From Sphingomonas canadensis (lineage in GTDB: Bacteria; Pseudomonadota; Alphaproteobacteria; Sphingomonadales; Sphingomonadaceae): DNA of 64,000 nucleotides. The stretch covers positions 62,001 through 126,000 of the forward strand of contig NZ_JAPDRA010000006.1 in the NCBI RefSeq assembly GCF_026013525.1. The letters are read 5' to 3'. This document shows positions 41,399-49,415 of the stretch, piece after piece (the stretch's first letter is position 1; each line of letters begins with the position of its first letter). The notes beneath the pieces are model-generated. The model saw only the letters and a program-made list of their open reading frames with translations. It made no database searches and was not told the DNA's origin. Made by a program: the position numbers and the translations under genes.

Positions 41399-43870
41399 TC
41401 AGAACTTGTAGCCGACCTCGATGCCCAGCTCGCGCGGGCGGCCGATGTCGAGCATCGTGAAGCCGAACACGCGGTCGTGCGGTACGCCGCTCAGGCCGGT
41501 GGTGGGCTTGCTGGAAGGCCCGCTGGGATCGAACCCGCCGGTCAGATAATATTTGTCGGTCAGGTTGTTACCGAACAGCGAGACGGTCCAGCCGCCCTTC
41601 GCCGCGAAGCTGACGCGCCCGTTGAGCAGGCCATAGGACGGCAGCTCGACGAAGTTGGTCGGGCTGGGATAGCTCAACTGCTTGTCCTTCCAGCCCCAGT
41701 TGAGATCGAAGGAGACATCGCCCGCATCGCCCACCGGCACTTCATAGCTGGCGCCCAGCGAGTAGGACCATTTCGGGCTGCGATAGAAGGGCACATCCGG
41801 CGTGATCGCCACCGTGCCGCTGGCGCCGCGGATGTCCTGGTCATAGGTCGCGTCGACATAGCCCAGGTTCGCCTTCAGGATCAGGCCCGTCGTGGGAGCG
41901 GCGAGGAATTCGACCTCAAGCCCCTTCACGGTGGAGTCGCCGTTGACGGTATAGACGAGCGGCGGCGGCCCCGGATCGGCGAGCTGGATCTGCTGCGCCT
42001 TGTACTTGGTGAGGAACGCCGTGATGTTCAGGCGCACCTTGCGATCGAACAGATCGCTGCGGATGCCGAACTCATAGGTCCACAGGTTCTCGTCATCATA
42101 CTGGTTGAGGCCGCAGTTCGCGAGCGGCGAACGATAGCAGCGCGTCTGGAGGCTGTCGTTGAAGCCGCCGCCCTTGTAGCCCTTGGCCGCAGAGACATAG
42201 GTCATCACTTCCGGCGACCAGCGGTAATCGAGGCTGACGCGCGGCGACACGCTGGACCAGTTGTCGCTCACCGACTGCGCGCTGGGCGTGGAGACCGATC
42301 CGGCCGGGCAACTGGCCGGGCTGCCCACCGCGGCCACCACCGACCCGCCCGAGATGCAGACCTGGCCGCGGCCTTCGCGGAAGGAGGTGAAGTCCTTGCT
42401 ATCCTTGCCCCAGCGCAGGCCCAGCGTGGCGCTGAGCGCGCTGGTGATGTTGTAGGTGCCCTGGGTGAAGACCGCGATGCTCTCGGTCTTGATGCGCTTG
42501 CTTTCGTAGGTTCCCTTGCCGGTATCGCCCTTGAAGGCGCTGTTCGCACCGGCGGAGGGATCGAAACGGCGGCGGACGTTGGTGGAGTCATCCCAATAGT
42601 AGAACACGCCGCTGACCCACTTCAGGCTGTCGCCGAAGAAGGATCCGTTGAGCTGCAGCTCCTGGGTCAGATATTCGATATCGGTCGTGTCGTTGAGCTG
42701 GACCAGCGGGATCGGGGTGCGATCCCAATCCTGGTTCTGAATCTGGGAAATCTTGCGATAGCCCGTCAGCGACTTCACCGTAAGCATATCGGCCAGATCA
42801 TAGGCGATGGTGCCCGACAGGCCATAGCTGCGGAACTTGTTCACATCGGGCAACAGGCCGCCATAGACTTCGTACCCGCCCTGGACCTGCCCGTAGTAAT
42901 AGGCGAAATCGGCCGCGGCGTTGGTATAGCCCGAGGGCGATACCGAGAGCGGCGCCAGCGCGCGCATCGAATTGTAGATCGCGGGATTGGGCGCCGGATC
43001 GCCCGGGATGGCCACGCCGTAGAGCTGGGCCGGATAGAGATCGGTCGGCGAGAAATTGACCGAAAGCGTCGGCTGGCCGTTGTCGCTGGTACGGATCAGG
43101 TCGCCGGTAAGGTTGATCTCCAGCCCGGCCGCCGGTTCCCAGCGGAGCTGGCCGCGCATCGTGGTGGAATCGCCGCCGCCGACATAGGTGTCGTCGATGA
43201 TGCGGTGGACATATCCGTCGCGGCTCTTCTTCGCGAAGGCCAGGCGCGTCGCCAGCCCCTCGGCCAGCGGCAGATTGAGGATGCCCGACACTTCGAAGCG
43301 GTCTCGCGATCCGGCAACCGCCTTGATCGAGCCTTCCAGCTTGTCCGAAGGCGCCTTGGAGACATAGCGGATCGCGCCGCCCGCGGTGTTGCGGCCGAAC
43401 AGCGTGCCCTGCGGCCCGCGCAGCACCTCCACGCGCTCGACGTCGAGCAGGTCGAGCAGCGCGCCGTTGGGACGCGCGAACAGGATATCGTCGACATAGA
43501 TGCCGACGGCGCCTTCCTGCGTCACGAAGCCCTGGGGGGCGCCGCCGATGCCGCGGATCGCGACGTTGATGATCGCGTTGCCCTGGGCCGCCGTGCCGCC
43601 GATCGTGACGTTCGGGATGAAGGTGTCGAAGCCGCTCAGGCTGTCGGTGCCCTGCTTTTCAAGCTGGTCCCCGCCGACCGCGACGATCGAAAGCGGCGTA
43701 TCCTGAAGCTTTGTCTCGGAGCGCTGCGCGGTGACGACGATCTCCTCGATGCCGCTCTGCGCGCTCTCGTCCGCCTGCTGGGCACATGCCGGAGAAACCG
43801 CCAGCGCCGCGAAAGCAATGGCGCCGCAGCTCACCCCAGCCCTGATCCATTTAATGTTGCCGTTTAGCAC
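41399..43870 (-). CDS. TonB-dependent outer-membrane receptor
   Basis: 823-aa receptor. Seen: signal peptide (about residues 1-30, ending SPACAQ), TonB-box-like EEIVVTAQRSETKLQDTPLSI, plug signatures RVEVLRGPQGTLFGRNTAGGAI, and a C-terminal GIEVGYKF ending in Phe. These are of the sphingomonad siderophore/aromatic-receptor type, closer to FhuE/pesticin-like receptors than receptor 1. GTG 43870 follows GGGGAGGG. Upstream is a 368-bp AT-rich, gene-free region with a large inverted repeat; a TetR gene lies beyond it in the same orientation. Probable role: uptake of the cluster's substrate. Confidence 0.9.
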   Translation of the reverse strand: MLNGNIKWIRAGVSCGAIAFAALAVSPACAQQADESAQSGIEEIVVTAQRSETKLQDTPLSIVAVGGDQLEKQGTDSLSGFDTFIPNVTIGGTAAQGNAIINVAIRGIGGAPQGFVTQEGAVGIYVDDILFARPNGALLDLLDVERVEVLRGPQGTLFGRNTAGGAIRYVSKAPSDKLEGSIKAVAGSRDRFEVSGILNLPLAEGLATRLAFAKKSRDGYVHRIIDDTYVGGGDSTTMRGQLRWEPAAGLEINLTGDLIRTSDNGQPTLSVNFSPTDLYPAQLYGVAIPGDPAPNPAIYNSMRALAPLSVSPSGYTNAAADFAYYYGQVQGGYEVYGGLLPDVNKFRSYGLSGTIAYDLADMLTVKSLTGYRKISQIQNQDWDRTPIPLVQLNDTTDIEYLTQELQLNGSFFGDSLKWVSGVFYYWDDSTNVRRRFDPSAGANSAFKGDTGKGTYESKRIKTESIAVFTQGTYNITSALSATLGLRWGKDSKDFTSFREGRGQVCISGGSVVAAVGSPASCPAGSVSTPSAQSVSDNWSSVSPRVSLDYRWSPEVMTYVSAAKGYKGGGFNDSLQTRCYRSPLANCGLNQYDDENLWTYEFGIRSDLFDRKVRLNITAFLTKYKAQQIQLADPGPPPLVYTVNGDSTVKGLEVEFLAAPTTGLILKANLGYVDATYDQDIRGASGTVAITPDVPFYRSPKWSYSLGASYEVPVGDAGDVSFDLNWGWKDKQLSYPSPTNFVELPSYGLLNGRVSFAAKGGWTVSLFGNNLTDKYYLTGGFDPSGPSSKPTTGLSGVPHDRVFGFTMLDIGRPRELGIEVGYKF

Positions 43871-43939
43871 CAGACCCTCCCCATATTCGCAAGTTTCTTA
43901 TCGTTTATGTCGCGCTATCACAGTAAATTTCAGGATCGC

Positions 43940-43979
43940 ACGGCAATTTATACTTACAATATACTACAAAAATTGCCGT
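43940..43979. promoter_or_regulatory. long inverted repeat upstream of TonB receptor 2
   Basis: Perfect 10-bp arms ACGGCAATTT and AAATTGCCGT separated by 20 AT-rich bases, 70-109 bp upstream of the receptor GTG. It could be two half-sites for a dimeric regulator (for example the nearby TetR or IclR) or a stem-loop in a long leader. Confidence 0.5.
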
Positions 43980-44206
43980 TTTATCTTGAACTTGATTACA
44001 TTAGTGGTCACATTGACGGGGTATCCAGCGGCTCCATTCGAGTCAACGGGAAAGGCCAAAGGTCGCGACCCTTTCTTATTCTGTGTCCGTAGTAAGGACA
44101 TTTGCGTATTCCCCGGGCGCATTCTCTGCCTGGCGCCGCCGCGGCGAAGGCATGTGGAAACGCCCCGCTCCGGAGGGCGGCGGCTGATCGTGGCGGCGTG
44201 TGAAGT

Positions 44207-44230
44207 GCGGGCGGAAGCTTTCCCGCCCGC
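44207..44230 (-). terminator. hairpin after tetR
   Basis: Perfect 8-bp stem GCGGGCGG/CCGCCCGC with an 8-base loop, nine bases after the tetR stop on the minus strand. No U-tract follows; termination is plausible but unproven. Confidence 0.4.
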
Positions 44231-44238
44231 TTGGGCGC

Positions 44239-44886
44239 TTAAGGGAAGGTGGCCGGATCGGCCTCAGCCAGCGCGATCAGGCCGAGCCCCGCCATGCGCA
44301 GATAGCCCGGCAGGCTATCGCCCGCGGCGTTCATGATCAGGTTGCCGTCCGCGCAGATCAGCGTGAACTTCGCCAGCTTGCGCGCGCGCTCCGGGCATCG
44401 CTGCTGGATTTCGGCGGGCAGCGTCTGGCGGTACCAGGAGGTATATTCCGCGATCACCGCCTGACGCAGGTCGAGGAAGCGCTGGCGCGATATCTGCTCG
44501 CGCACCGACTGATCGACGGTCAGGATCACGCCCAGCCGCCAGAAATCATGCGCCGCGACCGACTGGCCGTCGTCGGTGTGGCAATAGATGCGCTCCAGGT
44601 GCTGGCGCGTCGTCTCGCCCGGCAGCGGGCGGCGCTTCGCATGGAACTCCTGCAGCCAGATGCTGCTTTCCTCCATCAGCGAGGCGAACAGGATGTCCTT
44701 GCTCTCGAAGTGCCAATAGACGCTGCCGGTGGGCAGATTGGCCTTCAGCGAGACGCGCGGGATGGTCGTGCCCTGATAGCCATATTCGTGCGCGACCTGG
44801 AGGGTGGCATCCAGGATCCGCTTGCGATTGGCCGCGGTTGAGCGGTGCTCCCCGCGGCGGCGTTCCGGGCGCCCGGTTTCCGTCAT
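44239..44886 (-). CDS. TetR-family regulator
   Basis: 215-aa repressor. Seen: NRKRILDATLQVAHEYGYQGTTIPRVSLKANLPTGSVYWHFESKDILFASLM (helix-turn-helix, about residues 20-70) and a helical ligand domain with ERIYCHTDDGQSVAAHDFWRLGVILTVDQS. A basic N-terminal tail (RPERRRGEHR) precedes the HTH. Its position between TonB receptor 2 and the IclR/hydrolase genes, all on the minus strand, suggests control of the receptor. Ligand unknown. Confidence 0.85.
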   Translation of the reverse strand: MTETGRPERRRGEHRSTAANRKRILDATLQVAHEYGYQGTTIPRVSLKANLPTGSVYWHFESKDILFASLMEESSIWLQEFHAKRRPLPGETTRQHLERIYCHTDDGQSVAAHDFWRLGVILTVDQSVREQISRQRFLDLRQAVIAEYTSWYRQTLPAEIQQRCPERARKLAKFTLICADGNLIMNAAGDSLPGYLRMAGLGLIALAEADPATFP

Positions 44887-45010
44887 GCGCGCTCCATTTC
44901 CTGCATTCCCCCGATATAGCCGTCCGGCGCGGCGATGCCGCCGCCGGGAGCGGCCTTGTCCGCCATCGCCGCGCCGGGTTCAAGGGCGGCGAATCCGCGG
45001 TTCCCCCGGC

Positions 45011-45745
45011 TCAGTTCTCCAGCGACGCCGCGATCGACTTCGCGGCATCGTGGAGTTCGGGGAGATATTTGGAGCAGGCCTCGTCCAGCGGCACGGCGGA
45101 GGTCGGGAAGGTGGTGCATAGCGAGGCGACCGCCGTGGAATAGATCACCACCGGCACCGCGATCGTGCTGGTCCGTTCGGGCTCGCCGCCGGTACGCAGC
45201 GCGAATCCCCGTTCCGCCGCCTGGGCGATACGGTGACGCGCGGCGACCATGAACTCGTCGCGTGCGCCGCGCCGGCGGGCATCCTCCAGGATCGCCTCGC
45301 GGTCCTCCTCGGCGCAGAAGGCCAGATAGGCGCAGCCCATCGCGGTTGAGAGCATCGGCAGGTGCATGCCCGTGCGCCCGCTGTCGAACACAAACGGATT
45401 GCTGTCGCGCGTCGTTTCCTGGACAATCATCATGTCGTCGCGCGGGGTGGCGAAGGTGAAGGGCCAGCGGATCCGGTTCTGCAGCCGCGAAAGGACCGGC
45501 GCCGCCTTTTCGGCCATCCGGTTCTCCGGCTTGTAGCCCGCGCTGAGCGACAGGATCTCCGAGGTCAGCCGGATCGCGCTCTTGCCGTCCACCCGCTCGG
45601 TATAGCCGAACGAGCAGAGGCTGTTCACGATCCGGTGTACCGCCGGCCGTGAGATCCCCGTCACCCGGTGGATGTCCACCACCGTGCAGATCCCGAGTTC
45701 GTTAATCGACTTAATAACCGTCAGCAGACGCCCATCGATAGCCAT
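45011..45745 (-). CDS. IclR-family regulator (MhpR-like)
   Basis: 244-aa regulator: N-terminal winged helix (LLTVIKSINELGICTVVDIHRVTGISRPAVHRIVNSLCSFGYTER) and IclR effector domain (TGMHLPMLSTAMGCAYLAF, IAVPVVIYSTAVASL). ATG 45745 follows GGAGGG; the longer open frame has no support. It is downstream of, and same strand as, the meta-cleavage hydrolase (88-bp gap), so probably acts on that gene and the divergent MHS transporter. A 21-base AT-rich element shared with 11895-11915 precedes it. Confidence 0.85.
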   Translation of the reverse strand: MAIDGRLLTVIKSINELGICTVVDIHRVTGISRPAVHRIVNSLCSFGYTERVDGKSAIRLTSEILSLSAGYKPENRMAEKAAPVLSRLQNRIRWPFTFATPRDDMMIVQETTRDSNPFVFDSGRTGMHLPMLSTAMGCAYLAFCAEEDREAILEDARRRGARDEFMVAARHRIAQAAERGFALRTGGEPERTSTIAVPVVIYSTAVASLCTTFPTSAVPLDEACSKYLPELHDAAKSIAASLEN

Positions 45746-45775
45746 TGCTCCAAACCCTCCTCCAACACCTTTCCC

Positions 45776-45796
45776 ATTATTATCATTGTCTTTTTT
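45776..45796. promoter_or_regulatory. conserved AT-rich element, copy B
   Basis: ATTATTAT, one variable base, ATTGTCTTTTTT; 20 of 21 positions equal to copy A at 11895-11915. It lies 31-51 bp upstream of the iclR start, where a promoter or autoregulatory site is expected. Confidence 0.5.
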
Positions 45797-45833
45797 TTCG
45801 AATGCGCCGGCCGCCGTTCCGGCCGGGCGGCGA

Positions 45834-46676
45834 TCAGCCGCCCGGATTGTCCGCGATGAAGCGGTGGACCATGGAGTTGAACTCGCCGGCATGTTCGAGC
45901 TGCAGCCAGTGGCCGCAGCGATTGACGATCAGCGCGCGCGAATTGCGGATCATACCCGCCAGGCGGATCGCGTGGGTGAAATGGGTCACGCGATCGTCGC
46001 GGCCATGCATCAGCAACGCCGGCGCGGCGATCGTCGGGATCAGATCCTGGTTGAGCCGCACCATCGGCCCCTTGCCATGCCCGCCGATCCAGTTGTCGAC
46101 ATGCGCCTTCTGCGCCAGCGTGTTTTCCAGCCGTTCGCGGATCAACTCGTCGGTGACGTTCGAGGTATCGAACGTCATCACGTTGGTCAGCGCGCGGATC
46201 GTCTCCAGGCTCGGCTCGAAATAGGCGCGTTCGAGCACCTTCACACCCTCGGTCAGCCCCGCCGCCTCGAAGATGCCGGGCACGCCCGACGGCGACCCCA
46301 TGGTGATCAGGTGCGATACCAGGTCCGGCCGCTCATAGGCCAGTCGGACGACCGAGGCGCCCCCCATCGAATTGCCGACCACCGCCGCACGGGCGATCCC
46401 AAGCGTTTCCAGCAGCTCCGCGAGCGCGCCGGAATTGTCGCGGTCCTCATATTTCACGGGCTGCGAGCGTCCCCAGCCGGGAAGATCCACGGCCAGCACG
46501 CGGAAGTGCTGCGAGAGATAGGGGATGTTGGGATTATAGTTGCTCCATCCCGAAGCGCCCGGCCCGCCGCCATGCACCAGCACCACGGGAAAGCCGCTGC
46601 CCGCCTCGTTGTAGTGAATGTCCCAATTCTTGGTGCGAACGCGCCGGCTGGTGCTTTCCCAGGTCAAACCGCCCAT
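45834..46676 (-). CDS. meta-cleavage product hydrolase (BphD/MhpC/HsaD type)
   Basis: 280-aa C-C bond hydrolase that splits vinylogous 1,5-diketones formed by extradiol cleavage into a dienoate and an acid. Seen: the diagnostic oxyanion block VLVHGGGPGASGWSNYNPN, nucleophile motif GNSMGG, Asp in GRDDRV and His in NRCGHWLQLEH. No signal peptide, cytoplasmic. ATG 46676 follows GAGAGAG. With the extradiol enzyme (33-34 kb) and hydratase operon (25-28 kb) it completes the pathway although the genes lie 12-20 kb apart. Divergent from the MHS transporter. Confidence 0.9.
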   Translation of the reverse strand: MGGLTWESTSRRVRTKNWDIHYNEAGSGFPVVLVHGGGPGASGWSNYNPNIPYLSQHFRVLAVDLPGWGRSQPVKYEDRDNSGALAELLETLGIARAAVVGNSMGGASVVRLAYERPDLVSHLITMGSPSGVPGIFEAAGLTEGVKVLERAYFEPSLETIRALTNVMTFDTSNVTDELIRERLENTLAQKAHVDNWIGGHGKGPMVRLNQDLIPTIAAPALLMHGRDDRVTHFTHAIRLAGMIRNSRALIVNRCGHWLQLEHAGEFNSMVHRFIADNPGG

Positions 46677-46724
46677 CAATCTCTCTCCCAGTACCCCATG
46701 ATCCCCGGCTTCCGCCGCCGTGCC

Positions 46725-46743
46725 CTGTCCGTCTTCCGGACAG
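46725..46743. promoter_or_regulatory. inverted repeat CTGTCCG-TCTTC-CGGACAG
   Basis: Perfect 7-bp repeat with 5-base loop, 49 bp upstream of the hydrolase ATG in the 266-bp divergent gap. GC-rich, so it may act as a leader hairpin or an operator. Confidence 0.3.
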
Positions 46744-46864
46744 CGGGCCAGTTTCTTGCCGCGCCCCGCGCCCGGCCTCTTCCGGGCAAGGCCCCGGGGC
46801 GGCGCCGGAGCCCATAAGCGGGATGACAGCCACCCGCCTGCGTTGTAGAGGAGATAGCAGGTTC

Positions 46865-46891
46865 CAGAATATACATTCAATAAAAATTCTG
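46865..46891. promoter_or_regulatory. operator candidate CAGAAT-N15-ATTCTG
   Basis: Perfect 6-bp arms in the AT-rich patch between the hydrolase and MHS transporter genes, 52-78 bp upstream of the transporter ATG. It includes TATACATTC, also present in MarR site 1 at 37041-37049. Possible IclR or MarR site. Confidence 0.4.
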
Positions 46892-46942
46892 ATCGCGCGG
46901 TTTCCCCCGAGTCGGTCGGAGTGGTACGGAGAGACTGGTTTT

Positions 46943-48319
46943 ATGGCCCACCCGGCAGACAATTCGGCCGATCCGAAAATGCGCCGCCGCGCGCTGTGGT
47001 CGAGCTATCTCGGCTCGGCGATCGAATATTACGACTTCCTGCTCTATGGGATCGCCGCGGCGCTGGTGTTCCCCACCGTGTTCTTCTCGCTGGATCCCAA
47101 GGTGGCGACGCTCGCCTCGTTCGCCACGCTGGCGGTGGGCTATGTCGCGCGTCCGCTGGGTGCGATCTTCTTCGGCCATTACGGCGACCGCATCGGCCGC
47201 AAGAAGATGCTGATGATGACTCTCTACCTGATGGGCGCGGCCAGCTTTCTGATGGGGGTGCTGCCGTCGCACGCGCAGGTGGGCATCGCCGCGCCGCTGG
47301 CGCTGATCGCGCTGCGGCTGGTCCAGGGCTTTGCCGTGGGCGGCGAATGGGCCGGCGCGACGCTGCTTTCGATGGAGCATGCCGGCAAGCGATCGCGCGG
47401 GTTCGCCGCATCGATCGTGGGATCGGGCGCGCCCACCGGCGCCGTGATGGCCACGCTGGTGCTGATGCCCTTCGCCGCGATGGACGAAGCCGCGTTCCTG
47501 AGCTGGGGATGGCGCGTGCCGTTCCTGCTGAGCGCGCTGCTGGTGGCGCTGGCGGTCTATATGCGCCGATCGGTCGAGGAGACGCCCGATTTCGTGGCGA
47601 TGATGGAGGCGCGCAAGCAGGAACGCGGGCGCAAGCCGCAGATTCCGCTGCTGGTGGTGTTCCGCGCCTACCCGCGCGAGCTGGTCAACGGCGTGCTGGG
47701 CAGCCTGGCATGCCTGGCGATGACGACGCTGGCGGCGACCTTCATGGTCAATTACGCGATCAATGTGGCCGGCCATGCGCGATCCGAGGCGCTGGGACTG
47801 CTGACCATCGTCAACATCCTCCACATCTTCACCATCCCGGCCTTCGCGATCCTTTCGGACCGGGTGGGACGCAGGCCGGTGATGCTGACGGGCGTGATCG
47901 CGGGAATCGTGCTGATCTTCCCGATCTTCTGGCTGATCGACACGGGCAGCCCGCTGGCGCTGCTGCTGGCGCTCGCGCTGGCGAATCCGCTGATCCACGC
48001 GCTGATGGGCGGGCCGATCAGCGCCTGGATGGGCGAGAAGTTCGCCGCCGACATCCGCTACAGCGGCATGGCGGTGACCTTTCAGCTCGGCTCCACGCTG
48101 TCGGCGGGGTTCGCGCCGCTGATCGCCACATGGCTGCTGATGAGCGGGGGCGGCAGCGATCCCAGCGGGGTGGCGATATTCTACATCGCATTGAGCGTGA
48201 TATCGGCGATCGCGATCCTCCGCGCGCCGGAGAGCTTCCGCAAGACGCTGGACCTGACCACGCCGCCGCGCGACGCGGAGCCGGAGCAACAGCCGGCCCC
48301 GGCGCCAGCCGCAGGCTGA
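46943..48319 (+). CDS. MFS transporter, metabolite:H+ symporter (MHS) type
   Basis: 458-aa, 12-helix carrier. Seen: WSSYLGSAIEYYDFLLYG in TM1 (the MHS signature with the E-Y-Y-D-F pattern), GHYGDRIGRKKML between TM2 and TM3, GGEWAGATLL in TM5, and SDRVGRRPVM in the second half, as in ShiA/PcaT/ProP relatives. Likely imports an organic acid with protons. ATG 46943 follows GGAGAG. Divergent from the meta-cleavage hydrolase, so probably coregulated with it. A Pro/Ala-rich tail ends the protein. Confidence 0.85.
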   Translation: MAHPADNSADPKMRRRALWSSYLGSAIEYYDFLLYGIAAALVFPTVFFSLDPKVATLASFATLAVGYVARPLGAIFFGHYGDRIGRKKMLMMTLYLMGAASFLMGVLPSHAQVGIAAPLALIALRLVQGFAVGGEWAGATLLSMEHAGKRSRGFAASIVGSGAPTGAVMATLVLMPFAAMDEAAFLSWGWRVPFLLSALLVALAVYMRRSVEETPDFVAMMEARKQERGRKPQIPLLVVFRAYPRELVNGVLGSLACLAMTTLAATFMVNYAINVAGHARSEALGLLTIVNILHIFTIPAFAILSDRVGRRPVMLTGVIAGIVLIFPIFWLIDTGSPLALLLALALANPLIHALMGGPISAWMGEKFAADIRYSGMAVTFQLGSTLSAGFAPLIATWLLMSGGGSDPSGVAIFYIALSVISAIAILRAPESFRKTLDLTTPPRDAEPEQQPAPAPAAG

Positions 48320-48332
48320 CCAGAGCCGGGCG

Positions 48333-48351
48333 CGGGCGGCCTGGCCGCCCG
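48333..48351 (+). terminator. hairpin after MHS transporter gene
   Basis: Perfect 9-bp stem CGGGCGGCC/GGCCGCCCG around a single T, 14 bases after the stop. Such a tight loop would really pair fewer bases. No U-tract. Confidence 0.35.
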
Positions 48352-48364
48352 TGTCCGCTCTACG

Positions 48365-48384
48365 GGCGCCTCAGCCGAGGCGCC
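48365..48384 (+). terminator. second hairpin before the CoA module
   Basis: Perfect 8-bp stem GGCGCCTC/GAGGCGCC with loop AGCC, followed by TTCG. With the hairpin at 48333 it probably insulates the transporter from the SDR/Rieske operon. Confidence 0.4.
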
Positions 48385-48458
48385 TTCGCAAACCCCGCCA
48401 ATTGAACAAACGTTCCCGCGCACCGCGATTCGAGCGCGGCGTCCAGGCAGAGGATCCG

Positions 48459-49415
48459 ATGGACAGGTTGCAAGGCAAGGTGGCGATCATATTCGGCGCC
48501 GGCCCAAATATCGGCGGCACGATCGCCCATTTTCTCGCCCGCGAAGGCGCCCGGGTGGCGGTTGCCGACGTCAGCCTGGAAGCCGCGGAGGAAACCGTGG
48601 CCTTCCTGCGCAGCCGCGGCCTGACGGCGCATGCCATCCAGGGCAATGCGACCAGCGCCGCGGACGTCGCGCGCATCGTGGCGGAAACGGTCAATAGCTT
48701 TGGCCGCGTCGACATCGCCGTGAACATGGCGGGCCGCGTCCACTGGTCGCACCTGCTCGACATGGCGCTGGACGACTGGAACGACGCGGTGCTGAGCTTC
48801 CCCACGGCAGGGCTGCTGACGACCCAGCATGCCGCCCGGGCGATGATCGCGGGCGGGCACGGCGGATCGATCATCCACCTGCTCTCCACCGCTGCCCATT
48901 TCGGCGAGGCTTCCGGCGCGGCCTATACCGCGTCCAAGGCCGCTCTACTCAGCTTCGCGCGATCGGCGGCGATGGACCTGGCCCAGCACGGCATCCGCGT
49001 GAACACGGTGACCCCCTGCGCGATGGAGCACCAGCTCTGGACACTGATGAAGGACGAGGTGCTGGATCCGGACTGGCAGCGGCCGGACCGGATGTCGTTC
49101 TATTCGCGCGACGAATATCTGAAGATGCTGCCGCTCCAGCGCTTTCCGCGCGCCTCCGACCTGGCCTGGGCCACCGTGTTCCTGGCTTCGGACGAATCCG
49201 CGGTGATCACCGGCATCGACATCCCGGTCGATGCCGGGCTGCGGCACAAATACCCCACCTGGACGCCCGGCATCCACAGCGGCGTCAACATCAAGGACTA
49301 TGCGGAACGGACCCGCGTCACCCGCTTCGGGGAGCCCCAGGAATGGCTGATCCCCGGGCAGCGGGAGCCGGCGCACGGCCAGGACCGCCCCCGGCAGGAG
49401 AATGAGCATGAATGA
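48459..49415 (+). CDS. short-chain dehydrogenase/reductase
   Basis: 318-aa SDR oxidoreductase. Seen: cofactor motif IFGAGPNIGGTIA, NMAGR (variant of NNAG), catalytic Ser in HLLSTAAHFG, and intact YTASK. The C-terminus is about 50 residues longer than a classical SDR (HKYPTWTPGIHSGVNIKDY onward). ATG 48459 with AGAGGA upstream gives a standard N-terminus. First gene of a plus-strand operon with a Rieske oxygenase, acyl-CoA dehydrogenase and CoA-transferase; likely oxidises a hydroxyl group or cis-diol made by the oxygenase. Its stop overlaps the Rieske gene. Confidence 0.8.
   Translation: MDRLQGKVAIIFGAGPNIGGTIAHFLAREGARVAVADVSLEAAEETVAFLRSRGLTAHAIQGNATSAADVARIVAETVNSFGRVDIAVNMAGRVHWSHLLDMALDDWNDAVLSFPTAGLLTTQHAARAMIAGGHGGSIIHLLSTAAHFGEASGAAYTASKAALLSFARSAAMDLAQHGIRVNTVTPCAMEHQLWTLMKDEVLDPDWQRPDRMSFYSRDEYLKMLPLQRFPRASDLAWATVFLASDESAVITGIDIPVDAGLRHKYPTWTPGIHSGVNIKDYAERTRVTRFGEPQEWLIPGQREPAHGQDRPRQENEHE

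Larger units (their letters stand above)
43871..44238. other. gene-free AT-rich leader of TonB receptor 2
   Basis: No credible gene. The first 200 bp are far richer in A+T than the flanks and hold the inverted repeat at 43940-43979; the rest is GC-rich and ends in a hairpin behind the TetR gene. Long for a promoter here, so more than one regulator may bind. Confidence 0.6.

Noticed and set aside
41327..43867. 846-aa plus-strand frame opposite TonB receptor 2
   Set aside because: Same reasoning: no domain, composition of a shadow frame, the minus-strand gene has signal peptide, plug and barrel motifs.
16674..43970. Shared 10-mer ATACTACAAA at 16674-16683 and 43961-43970, upstream of the BNR and TonB receptor 2 genes
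   Set aside because: Too short, and distances to the two starts differ (about 43 and 91 bp); left as a possible coincidence.
43731..44336. 201-aa plus-strand frame across the AT-rich region
   Set aside because: No ribosome-binding site, no recognisable domain, and it overlaps both the TonB receptor start and the tetR 3' end; taken as non-coding.
25781..46676. Naming the cluster a steroid-degradation locus
   Set aside because: The ring-opening functions fit, but the same functions serve biphenyl, alkylphenol and hydroxyphenylpropionate pathways and no steroid-specific gene is visible.
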